A DNA stretch of 64,000 nucleotides from Clostridiales bacterium (lineage in GTDB: Bacteria; Bacillota; Clostridia; Lachnospirales; Lachnospiraceae), in assembly GCA_018374355.1 (NCBI GenBank), contig JAHAFI010000009.1, forward strand, positions 40,186 to 104,185, read 5' to 3'. The notes under the pieces were generated by a model that had not been told where the DNA came from, made no database searches, and worked only from the letters and a program-made list of their open reading frames with translations. This document shows, in pieces, positions 42,990 to 51,002 of this stretch; position 1 is the first letter of the stretch, and each line of letters begins with the position of its first letter. Position numbers and translations under genes: made by a program.

Positions 42990-43705
42990 TGAAAAAGTAT
43001 AAAATCCTTCTCTCAGCAGCAGCGGCAATGCTGGTATTCAGTACCGTAGGCAGCACCCGTGCAGCTCTTACTTATTACAGTGATAATTATGCGGCAGACG
43101 TTACAGTTTCCAGTATCGGCGTAAGTCTGGTGGAGAACGGCAATACCGTCAGCTACAGAAATTATAATCATAAAAATGATGAATGGAGCGAGGCTACCGG
43201 AACTCTTCTGGAAAGTCTGCAGGGTGATGAAAAGCTGGTTCTCGGAAAGGTTTATGATGAGAGCATCAGCGTTACAAACAGCGGTTCTATCGACAGTTAC
43301 GTGAGAGTAATTCTCAATAAGAGCTGGGTAAAAGGGCCAGATAAAGATAGTGAAAAAGATACCACACTGTCACCGGATCTGATTGATTTGAATCTGATAA
43401 CCGGAAACGGGTGGGTAATTGATGAAAGTGCTTCAACACCGGAACGTACCGTTCTGTATTATACAAACATCCTTCCGGCAGGAGCAAGTACCCCGCCCCT
43501 TTCTGATACACTGAGAATCGATCCGTCAATCGCAAAAAAGGTAACAGAAAAGAAAGATGAAAATGGAGTGATAACGACAACCTTTGATTATGACGGTTAT
43601 CGGTTTAATGTAGAAGCAGAGGTTGATGCAGTGCAGACACATAACGCCGCAGATGCGATTAAGAGTGCATGGGGCGTAGATGCAGGAATCATTGGTTTAC
43701 GATAG
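42989..43705 (+). CDS. SipW-dependent TasA-like surface protein, second copy
   Basis: The 238-residue protein has a signal peptide (LLSAAAAMLVFSTVGSTRAA) followed by LTYYSDNYAADVTVSSIGVS, which matches the SipW-type N-terminus. A TasA-like beta-sandwich contains ESISVTNSGSIDSYVRVIL, and there is no membrane anchor or sorting motif. It is probably a fibre-forming or capping partner of the preceding protein, from which it differs clearly in the loops. Confidence 0.8.
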   Translation: MKKYKILLSAAAAMLVFSTVGSTRAALTYYSDNYAADVTVSSIGVSLVENGNTVSYRNYNHKNDEWSEATGTLLESLQGDEKLVLGKVYDESISVTNSGSIDSYVRVILNKSWVKGPDKDSEKDTTLSPDLIDLNLITGNGWVIDESASTPERTVLYYTNILPAGASTPPLSDTLRIDPSIAKKVTEKKDENGVITTTFDYDGYRFNVEAEVDAVQTHNAADAIKSAWGVDAGIIGLR

Positions 43706-43717
43706 GAGGTACAGAAT

Positions 43718-44482
43718 ATGAGAAAGAAGATTTTGTGCCTTGCCATGGCTGCGGTTATGAGTTTAGGCACCACAGTTACCGCTCATGCGGAACATTTTGA
43801 AGGAAGTTCTGACTGGAAGGTGGAATTTGACGGGGATAAGATGAATTCCAACTTCGAATCTTCCGCGATGAGTGAAGAGATTTACAAGCTTCTTCCGGGA
43901 GACAGTATGGAGTTACAGGTTTCTCTGGAAAATGTCAGTGACGGAGAGACAGACTGGTATATGACCAATGAGATTCTGCAGAGTTTGGAAGAAAGCCAGA
44001 GTGTTGCGGAAGGCGGAGCGTATACCTACAGACTGACTTATACAGATCCGGACAATACGGAAACCGTGATTTATGACAGCGAGACTGTCGGCGGTGACAG
44101 TGCAGAGGATGGACTTCACGAGGCAACGGATTCTCTGGAGGATTATTTCTATCTGGATAGACTGGAAAAGGGAAAAAGCGGCCGGGTTCATTTGACGGTT
44201 GTTCTGGACGGTGAGACTCAGGGAAATGCTTATCAGGATACGCTGGCTCGTCTGCAGATGAATTTTGCAGTGGAAAAGGTTACGGCAAGAACTGTGATTG
44301 AAACGGGTGATCCGGTTAAAAAGGTAGTGAAAAAGTATGTGACAGCTCCAAAAACAGGCGATCCTACAGATATCATGAAGGTATGTGCCATTACTCTTGT
44401 AAGCGGTGTGGTTCTTCTGGTTCTGGGAGTTGCTGCAATGAAGAAACGCCGTAATGATAAGAAAGGAGAGCAGAAGTCATGA
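43718..44482 (+). CDS. Surface protein with variant APKTG sorting signal
   Basis: The 254-residue protein has a signal peptide (cut after TAHA), an extracellular domain of about 180 residues with MELQVSLENVSDGETDWYMT, then a C-terminal TAPKTGDP motif, one helix and KKRRNDKKGEQKS. The motif has the sorting-signal architecture but reads APKTG rather than LPXTG, similar to the (S/N/P)PXTG type used by clostridial sortase B. Either the two class C sortases accept it or another sortase does. Confidence 0.78.
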   Translation: MRKKILCLAMAAVMSLGTTVTAHAEHFEGSSDWKVEFDGDKMNSNFESSAMSEEIYKLLPGDSMELQVSLENVSDGETDWYMTNEILQSLEESQSVAEGGAYTYRLTYTDPDNTETVIYDSETVGGDSAEDGLHEATDSLEDYFYLDRLEKGKSGRVHLTVVLDGETQGNAYQDTLARLQMNFAVEKVTARTVIETGDPVKKVVKKYVTAPKTGDPTDIMKVCAITLVSGVVLLVLGVAAMKKRRNDKKGEQKS

Positions 44483-45522
44483 AGATGTGGAAAAAGATGT
44501 TGACCTCCGTATTCGCGGCTGTGATGCTCCTTTGTCTTTCCGGTGTGAGTGCATGGGCAGCGCCTGCAGAAGAGTATACATATAAGGTTACATTTTATGC
44601 AGGTAATCAGGGAAGCTTTTCAGGAACTTCAGGTTTAAGTGTTGACGGCTCCGGTTATAATGTAAACGGGGGCGACAGCCAGATTACTATCAGCGGTCTG
44701 AAACTGGGAGATATCGTTTCTTTCAACGTTCAGGGCGGGGCGGTAAGTCTGAAGGAAGCTGACAAGTATTATGTAAAAGGCGTTCGTCTCAGCGGACGTG
44801 ACAATAGCACCGTAGATTCTTCTTCTTTCCGTGTAACGGGAGATGCGGATTATGTATTGGCTTACGGTATCAAGGGAAGTACTACCAGTTATGTTGTAAA
44901 TTATCAGGATGCTGACGGTAATGAACTGGCTCCAAGCAGTACCTATTACGGTAATGTGGGAGACAAACCGGTAATTGCACACCTGTATGTGGAAAATTAT
45001 ACACCGCAGGCTCTGGCTCTTACAAAGACCCTGTCTGCAAATGAGGCAGAGAATGTATTTACTTTCGTTTATACGGAAAATGAAGTGGAGACGATTGTTC
45101 AGCCGGGTGAAGTGATAACGGAAACTGTGACTGAAGAGGTTCCGGGAACTACCACAGATGAAGGTGATGAGGGAGATACCACGGCCGAGGGAACAGGCGG
45201 TACAGATACCGAGACAGGAACCGATACGGAAACTGAGACAGATACCGATACAGATGCCGAAACAGGCGCTGATACGGGAACTGAGCCAGGTACGGAAACT
45301 GATGGTGAAACCGCAGGTACGACTGAGGTCGAGGACGAAGAGGTTCCGCAGGGAAATCAGGATGTCGTAGATTTGGACGATGAAGAGGCTCCTCTCGCGA
45401 ATGTTGAACTGGAAGAAGAGGTAAAGAAAGGTCTTCCTCTTGCGGCCGGGATCGGAATTGGTCTCGTAGCGGTTGCCGCTTTGGCTGCGCTTGTGGTAAT
45501 TGTGAAAAAACGCAGCAGATAG
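44479..45522 (+). CDS. MucBP-domain surface protein with acidic Thr/Glu/Asp repeats
   Basis: The start codon overlaps the previous stop by 4 bases (ATGA). The 347-residue protein has a signal peptide (cut after SAWA), a beta-rich domain with YKVTFYAGNQGSFSG, a MucBP-like domain (SYVVNYQDADGNELAPSSTY), a long spacer of TDTET-type repeats (about residues 215-290), a membrane helix and the tail KKRSR. No LPXTG precedes the helix, so it is probably membrane-anchored or uses an unknown signal. MucBP modules bind mucin glycans in gut bacteria, which suggests mucus contact. Confidence 0.82.
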   Translation: MKMWKKMLTSVFAAVMLLCLSGVSAWAAPAEEYTYKVTFYAGNQGSFSGTSGLSVDGSGYNVNGGDSQITISGLKLGDIVSFNVQGGAVSLKEADKYYVKGVRLSGRDNSTVDSSSFRVTGDADYVLAYGIKGSTTSYVVNYQDADGNELAPSSTYYGNVGDKPVIAHLYVENYTPQALALTKTLSANEAENVFTFVYTENEVETIVQPGEVITETVTEEVPGTTTDEGDEGDTTAEGTGGTDTETGTDTETETDTDTDAETGADTGTEPGTETDGETAGTTEVEDEEVPQGNQDVVDLDDEEAPLANVELEEEVKKGLPLAAGIGIGLVAVAALAALVVIVKKRSR

Positions 45523-45535
45523 AAAGGGTATCAGT

Positions 45536-46066
45536 TTGAACAGAAAAGAGTATAAAAAAAGCCCAGTGTCTGTAGTATGCAGTGCACTGGGCACTGTTTT
45601 GTTAATCATGTTGGTTGTGATTTGTCTCCCTCTTACGGCGCCCAGACTTTTCGGTTATCATATTTATTCGGTAATCAGCGGAAGTATGGAACCGGAGATT
45701 CCTACCGGAAGTCTGGTGTATATCAAGGAGGCGGTTCCGGAAGAGATACAGGAAGGGGATGTCATAGCATTTTATGGCGCTATGGATTCCAATGCCATCA
45801 TCACCCACAGGGTTGTGGAAAACCGTGTGCTGATGGGTGAATTTATCACAAAGGGAGATGCAAACCAGACAGAGGATATGAATCCGATCCCATATGATAA
45901 TTTTATCGGGATCGTGGTGCGGTCGATTCCGAAAGTGGGTCAGATTGCACAGTTGTTTACCAGTCAGACGGGAAAAATAATTGCAGGAATGGTGATTGGG
46001 ATATCGATCGTGCTGCAGTGTGCAGCGTCTTTGATAGAGAGTAGACGGAGGAAAAAGAGAAATTAA
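45536..46066 (+). CDS. sipW: SipW-type signal peptidase I
   Basis: TTG start at 45536 after AAAGGG. This 176-residue membrane protein of the ER-type (SipW) signal peptidase branch has catalytic S50 in SVISGSMEPEIPTG and H91 in IITHRVV (His instead of the Lys of other bacterial type I enzymes), then TKGDANQTED. Membrane helices lie at both ends. SipW processes TasA-type proteins in Bacillus; the two TasA-like proteins upstream are its likely substrates. It is the last gene of the surface operon. Confidence 0.93.
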   Translation: MNRKEYKKSPVSVVCSALGTVLLIMLVVICLPLTAPRLFGYHIYSVISGSMEPEIPTGSLVYIKEAVPEEIQEGDVIAFYGAMDSNAIITHRVVENRVLMGEFITKGDANQTEDMNPIPYDNFIGIVVRSIPKVGQIAQLFTSQTGKIIAGMVIGISIVLQCAASLIESRRRKKRN

Positions 46067-46131
46067 TGTAACTGTTCAGAAGGTTACTGCATTTGTGACC
46101 AGGAAGGACAGGATCCTGAATCGTTACAAAT
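46067..46131 (+). repeat. Dispersed element with inverted ends, short copy
   Basis: This element begins at the base after the sipW stop codon: TGTAACTGTTCAG at the left end and CCTGAATCGTTACAAAT at the right. The inner GGAAGGACAGGATCCTGAA matches the long copy at 2893-3042 (opposite strand), but the two internal hairpins there are absent. Confidence 0.6.
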
Positions 46132-46217
46132 TAATTTTAAAGTCAGATTTTGATCTGAAATTCTTGCAGCGATATTTTTTTTAAAGACAATTCAAATAGC
46201 ATATAGAGGAAGAATAT

Positions 46218-48485
46218 ATGAAACGAAAAGTCCAAAAAAAAGTAAATAGGAAAGTAAGACTGAGAGTTGCATTTATTTTTGTTTTTGCATTAATCCTTGC
46301 ATATTTATGGGATTTTGAAGCAAATGCAAAAGACATAGAAACGGATAGAAGTACTCAGATGCTGTCCGATTTGGCGGTACAGGGGGCCACAATCGTTGAA
46401 AACCGTATCGCATATGCGAAGGACAGGCTGAGGATACAGGCTAAGATGCTGGGGCTGATTTCTGATTTGCAAAGTGATGAAATCTTAGAGGTTCTGGAAG
46501 CATCCACAAAAGAATTTGATACGGATTTTGTAAGGCTGGGACTTGTAGATACGGAAGGGCAGGCCAGAGTTACAGACGGACGTATCCTCGATGTGAGCGG
46601 AACGACGTTTTTCAAGGCGGCTTTGAAGGGTGAAGAGTATGTCAGCACGGTAGTAGTGGTTCGCGGAGATGAGGATGAGGGAAGTATCGCGGTGTCCGTT
46701 CCGGTACTTGATAAGGATGAAAAGGTGAAAGCGGTTCTGTATGGGATTATCCAGACAACGGAGATTCAGTTGTATGAAGATACCATGTGGGACGTGGGAA
46801 ATGAAAACCAGTATATTCATATTGTTGATGCGCAGGGAAATTATATTGTCCGTTCCAAGAACAAGGGCAGTATGATGGAAGGAACAAATCTTTATGACGG
46901 GCTGGCGAAAGTAAATCCCAGTGTACCGATAGACGAGATTAAAAGCCGGGTAAAGGAGAAGGACGCAGTCCAGTGTACGATCCGGGTAGGGCAGAATGTA
47001 AGATATGTGTATCTGGCGCCTATGAAGATCAACAACTGGTGCGTGGTTACCGTCCTTACCGGAAACGCTTTTGAGGATCAGATCAGTTATTACAGTGAAG
47101 GGTTTGTCTATCTGATGATCAAAGTGTTTTTGACGCTGGGACTTTTCGGCGGATTCTGTTATAAAACGATCATAAAGGAAAAGGTAGAGATTGAGGAGCT
47201 GAATAAAAAGCTGTCCATCGAGGATCAGATGTTCCAGATCGCGGTATCGGAGATCGGAAGCTTCATTTTCTCCTATGATTTAAGCGCCGAGCGGCTGGAG
47301 TTTTTGAATTATGATGAAAAGATTCTCAAACTGCCCCGGATCGTTGAGAATTTTCCGGAAACGTTTTCAAAATATATTAAGAATGGAACGGAGAATTGTC
47401 TGGAAATCAATGCTCTCCTCGAGGCGGTTAATGGGGGAGAGGATAATATCGAAGGGGATTTCACGTTTGTCCGTGAGGGGAAGACGTTCATTTATCATGT
47501 GAAGCTTAAAAATATCGCGGATGAGGAGAATCGGGTCATCCGGATCATCGGTGTTTTGAATGATGTTACGGAAGAGCGGCAGAACGAGAAAAAATTGAAA
47601 AAAGGGGAACAGGTTCGTTCGGCTGTGCTTTCCGATGCCATCGGATTTTTCGAGGTGAATCTGAGCAGGGACTGTGTGATGAGTGACGGCGAGATAAAGG
47701 AATCTCCGTTCAGTTATTCGGATGTTTTAGAAAAATTCCTTGAAGTCAGAGTAAAGGAAGAATACCGCCCGATACTCAGAGAGCGTTACAATGTCAAAAA
47801 TCTGCTGGAGATGTATGAGAACGGCAATTATGATTTTTCTACCGAATATATACGGCTCGAGGAAAACGGGAAAGAGTTATGGGTGGTGTGTGAAACCCAC
47901 CTGAAGCGTGAGATTTCGACAGATGATATCCTGGCTTTGTTGGTAGTCAGGGATATCAATGAGAAGAAACTCAATGAGCTGAAACTGGAGCAGAAAGCGA
48001 TTTTCGATCCGCTGACGAAAGTCTACAACCGCGGTTTCGCCGTCGAGAAGATCAATGAGATTTTGGAGACAAATGGGGAGGAAAACTGTGCGTTCATTCT
48101 TCTGGATCTGGATAATTTCAAAACCATCAATGATATACAGGGTCATTTGGCCGGAGATCAGGTGCTGGTTGATGTGGCAAATATCCTCAGACATCATGTG
48201 CGGAAGAACGATTTTGTATGCCGTATCGGCGGTGACGAATTTGTGGTATTCCTCACGGATATCCCCAGGGAGGCCGTTCAGCGAAATATCGCCAGACTTC
48301 TGGAAAAACTCCGCCTCAGCTATGAGAAGGACGGCTCAGTGGAACAAATTTCCGCATCGATCGGAATCACTGTCGCACCGGAAGACGGAAGGGATTTTGT
48401 GACTCTGTATGAAAAGGCGGATGTCGTGCTGTATGAGGTGAAGAAGGCCAGCAAGGATAATTACAGGTTTTATGAAGGGAAATGA
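46218..48485 (+). CDS. Membrane Cache-type diguanylate cyclase
   Basis: The 755-residue protein has an N-terminal helix (residues about 12-32), an extracellular double-Cache-like domain (about 40-285: RLGLVDTEGQARVTDGR, YIHIVDAQGNYIVRSKNKGS, NNWCVVTVL), a second helix (about 295-315), two PAS-like modules and an intact GGDEF domain (DPLTKVYNRGFA, LLDLDNFKTINDIQGH, GGDEF 671-675). Cache domains bind small extracellular ligands, so this cyclase links an external signal to c-di-GMP next to the surface-fibre operon. Ribosome site GAGGAAG. Confidence 0.92.
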   Translation: MKRKVQKKVNRKVRLRVAFIFVFALILAYLWDFEANAKDIETDRSTQMLSDLAVQGATIVENRIAYAKDRLRIQAKMLGLISDLQSDEILEVLEASTKEFDTDFVRLGLVDTEGQARVTDGRILDVSGTTFFKAALKGEEYVSTVVVVRGDEDEGSIAVSVPVLDKDEKVKAVLYGIIQTTEIQLYEDTMWDVGNENQYIHIVDAQGNYIVRSKNKGSMMEGTNLYDGLAKVNPSVPIDEIKSRVKEKDAVQCTIRVGQNVRYVYLAPMKINNWCVVTVLTGNAFEDQISYYSEGFVYLMIKVFLTLGLFGGFCYKTIIKEKVEIEELNKKLSIEDQMFQIAVSEIGSFIFSYDLSAERLEFLNYDEKILKLPRIVENFPETFSKYIKNGTENCLEINALLEAVNGGEDNIEGDFTFVREGKTFIYHVKLKNIADEENRVIRIIGVLNDVTEERQNEKKLKKGEQVRSAVLSDAIGFFEVNLSRDCVMSDGEIKESPFSYSDVLEKFLEVRVKEEYRPILRERYNVKNLLEMYENGNYDFSTEYIRLEENGKELWVVCETHLKREISTDDILALLVVRDINEKKLNELKLEQKAIFDPLTKVYNRGFAVEKINEILETNGEENCAFILLDLDNFKTINDIQGHLAGDQVLVDVANILRHHVRKNDFVCRIGGDEFVVFLTDIPREAVQRNIARLLEKLRLSYEKDGSVEQISASIGITVAPEDGRDFVTLYEKADVVLYEVKKASKDNYRFYEGK

Positions 48486-48580
48486 CAGGTGAAAGAAAAG
48501 GATGCCCGCTTGGGAATTCCGATTCGCAGCACATTGGTACGGGAAAGATAAGTTTTTCAAAATACTCCCTCTTGAAGAAT

Positions 48581-48598
48581 GTTATCATATATGTTAAC
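48581..48598. promoter_or_regulatory. Imperfect palindrome before the HipBA-like gene, candidate operator
   Basis: GTTATCATATATGTTAAC is a near-perfect palindrome 22 bases upstream of the start codon. HipB-type HTH proteins repress their own promoters by binding such sites, and the encoded protein has an N-terminal HTH. Confidence 0.5.
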
Positions 48599-48620
48599 GT
48601 TGAATGGTGGAGGTGAGTGT

Positions 48621-50003
48621 ATGGACGAACTGCGAGGGCGGAAAAAGATTATATCTCAGCTTGTGGAGGCCCGGTTGGAACAGGGGATTTCTCAAGCAGA
48701 ACTGTCAAGGCGAGTGGGCACCCAGCGTTCCGCAATCAACAGGTTGGAAAGCGGGGCACAAAATCCCACATTGGATATGATTCTAAAGATCGCGTCTGCG
48801 CTGGGGAAAGATGTTTCTCTTTTGCTGGACGATAAGGAGGAGCCTATGGGCAATGTTTACAGTCTCCGTCTTTACGACACGGAACTGATGCGCTTTTCTA
48901 TGGAGAAGCAGGGATTGTCTGGCCTAGTGGCCGAAATCCTTACTACAAACGAGGAACAGGAGCATTTATTGCCCCTGGATATGGAGCGAACCAGTGAGGG
49001 TATCATTCACTGGCTGGAACGGCGGGTGATTCCCAAAAACCGCACTTTTGTGGATGAGATATTGAAAACCCTGGGTCTTAGTCACAATGACACCAAAGGC
49101 ATTATCGACGTGTGCAAAGGGCTGTCTCTGAACGACAGCTATTGGGTGGTTCCGGAAGGGTTTGAGGGAAAATTTTCTCAGTATAACTTGTATGAGAACC
49201 GCTTTTCGGAGATTTTGGCTTTGGTTGCCTATACTGGAGCCGGTGGAAGCCGTCAGGCGTTTACAACCTCTCCGGAGTTGACCACAGGCGGTATGCTCCC
49301 TAAGGCATGGCGTTATGAGGAACAGGACGGCATCTATCTGTATAAGGGCGGCACCACGGGCGCATCCAATGCTGGCCGGGAGCCTTACTGCGAATATTAC
49401 GCCTCTCAGATTGCAGAGACAATGGGGCTAAACGCTGTGCATTATGATTTGGAAAAGTGGAAAGGCATTACTGCCTCCAAATGTGCCCTGTTTACCAGCA
49501 TAGACATTGCCTATATCCCCATCGGGCGTATTGTCCGCACCGGAGGAATCGCGGCCTGTCTGGATTATTACGATAAACTGGGAACAGATTTTTCCCAGCA
49601 GCTTCGCAGTATGCTGGTGTTCGACGCTTTGATTTATAACGAGGATCGGCACTTTGGGAATTTTGGCGTTTTGCGTGACAACCACAGCGGCAAGATCATT
49701 GCCCCAGCGCCTATTTTTGATAACGGGCTTTCCCTGTTCTGCTATGCGGGCAAGGAGGATTATTCCCACCTGGACGAATACGCAAAAACCCGCTCCAACC
49801 CCTACAACATTTCCTATGAGGAAGTGTGTGCCGAGGTGATGGAAGCAAAGCAGAAAGAGGAATTGCGGCGTATGATTGGATTTAAGTTCAAACGTCATCC
49901 CAGCCTCAATCTGCCAGAAGAACATCTGACAGCTATTGAAAAGCTGCTGGAAGTCAGAGTGCATAAGCTGCTGGCCATCCCTGCGCATCGCCGCCATAAG
50001 TAA
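48621..50003 (+). CDS. Single-chain HTH (HipB-like) plus HipA-like kinase protein
   Basis: Start at 48621 (MDELRGRKK), with GGAGGTGAG 6 bases upstream. The 460-residue protein has an N-terminal XRE-type HTH (residues about 8-65: LEQGISQAELSRRVGTQRSA) fused to a HipA-type kinase-fold domain. The catalytic loop is NEDRHFGNFG (D342) and the metal-binding motif is PIFDNG (D367). In classical systems HipB and HipA are separate; HipA phosphorylates glutamyl-tRNA synthetase or other targets and causes dormancy. The N-terminal HipA subdomain seems reduced or replaced. GC is a little higher than in neighbouring genes. It could be a self-contained toxin-antitoxin or a kinase-linked regulator. Confidence 0.82.
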   Translation: MDELRGRKKIISQLVEARLEQGISQAELSRRVGTQRSAINRLESGAQNPTLDMILKIASALGKDVSLLLDDKEEPMGNVYSLRLYDTELMRFSMEKQGLSGLVAEILTTNEEQEHLLPLDMERTSEGIIHWLERRVIPKNRTFVDEILKTLGLSHNDTKGIIDVCKGLSLNDSYWVVPEGFEGKFSQYNLYENRFSEILALVAYTGAGGSRQAFTTSPELTTGGMLPKAWRYEEQDGIYLYKGGTTGASNAGREPYCEYYASQIAETMGLNAVHYDLEKWKGITASKCALFTSIDIAYIPIGRIVRTGGIAACLDYYDKLGTDFSQQLRSMLVFDALIYNEDRHFGNFGVLRDNHSGKIIAPAPIFDNGLSLFCYAGKEDYSHLDEYAKTRSNPYNISYEEVCAEVMEAKQKEELRRMIGFKFKRHPSLNLPEEHLTAIEKLLEVRVHKLLAIPAHRRHK

Positions 50004-50038
50004 AAGGCCGACAATGAATCAATGAAATAGTATCTTTT

Positions 50039-50069
50039 GAGGGCGTTCTGAAAAGGACGCTCTTTTTTA
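50039..50069 (+). terminator. Terminator of the HipBA-like gene
   Basis: GAGGGCGTTC pairs with GGACGCTC across TGAAAA and is followed by TTTTTTA. Confidence 0.85.
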
Positions 50070-50345
50070 CCTTTAAAATGCAGAATGACTGTGGAAAGGA
50101 GCATCTGGTAACAACATAATGATAGCCCTCCGGATTCATAATGTCATACTATGTCTGGTCAGTGGAATTTAATAATATATAAAACACAACTATATCATTG
50201 TATATCATAAAAGAGAATGTTATAATCGAAGAGAGAACATATATTTGGTAAAATGTTTCCGGCTTCCTTTGAGAGGGTATTGAAGATGGAAAAAATAGAA
50301 CAGGCTGTTTAAGGTCACAAATTGCGATCTTAAACAGAAACAGGA

Positions 50346-50531
50346 AACTTAAACAAAGCTATGAAAAGAAATTAGAAAAGATTTCCAGAGGACTTTTGTT
50401 TCCAATTAACTAAAGAAGAGTTTGAAAACTTGAAATTCCAAATTGGAAGCTCAAGCCTAGATGGTAACGGATATGGTGGACGTCGGTATATGCCGTATGT
50501 ATATACGGAAGATAACAGTGCGGAAAATTAA
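50346..50531 (+). pseudogene. ORF6N-domain gene remnant with internal stop
   Basis: Reading from 50346, the peptide NLNKAMKRN, a TAG stop, then KRFPEDFCFQLTKEEFENL and later GGRRYMPYVYTE matches the well-conserved ORF6N domain of phage and mobile-element regulators, with the stop standing where Leu or Ile is usual. The frame ends at 50531, long before a normal end. Upstream (50220-50345) the sequence shows no clear further match. This is a decayed gene in a small mobile relic with the next entry. Confidence 0.7.
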
Positions 50532-50552
50532 ATCCCTTAAAGGAGCAGGAAA

Positions 50553-50987
50553 ATGATGAAGAATAAGGTAACACATACAGGACAAAATAATGTTATGGAA
50601 AGTTGTGTTAAAACGGATAATATACTGAAAGATATGTGTGAAATTATTGAACATTCGAGAAAAGCGGCATATCAGGCGGTTAATACGGTGCTTGTTCAGA
50701 GAAACTGGCTGATTGGATACCGCATTGCTGAGGAAGGCTTTCAGGGCGCAGACAGAGCGGAATATGGAACAGGAGTTATTGCGGAGCTTGCGAAAAAACT
50801 GACTTCCGAGTATGGGAAAGGGTTTACAAAAAAGCGCGGGACTGGTACGAAAAGAAAGCATTGGAGCAAACATGGAGTGTACGCACGCTGCAGAGAAATA
50901 TTTCATCCCAATATTATTACCGGATGCTTCAAACGCAGAAAAAAGAACTTGTTGAACAGGAAATGCAGGATTTAACAAAAGTAATAA
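50553..50987 (+). pseudogene. YhcG/DUF1016-family nuclease gene remnant, frameshifted
   Basis: From ATG 50553 the frame encodes a DUF1016 N-terminal domain (ILKDMCEIIEHSRKAAYQAV, RAEYGTGVIAELAKKL, YGKGF). After about 50830 the family sequence continues only in another frame (ARDWYEKKALEQTWSVRTLQ, RNISSQYYYRMLQTQKKELV). The segment normally between these blocks is missing, so both a deletion and a frame change occurred. The C-terminal PD-(D/E)XK nuclease domain is absent. Relatives are linked to mobile elements and restriction loci. Confidence 0.75.
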
Positions 50988-51002
50988 GCAGGAGACAGCG
51001 GT

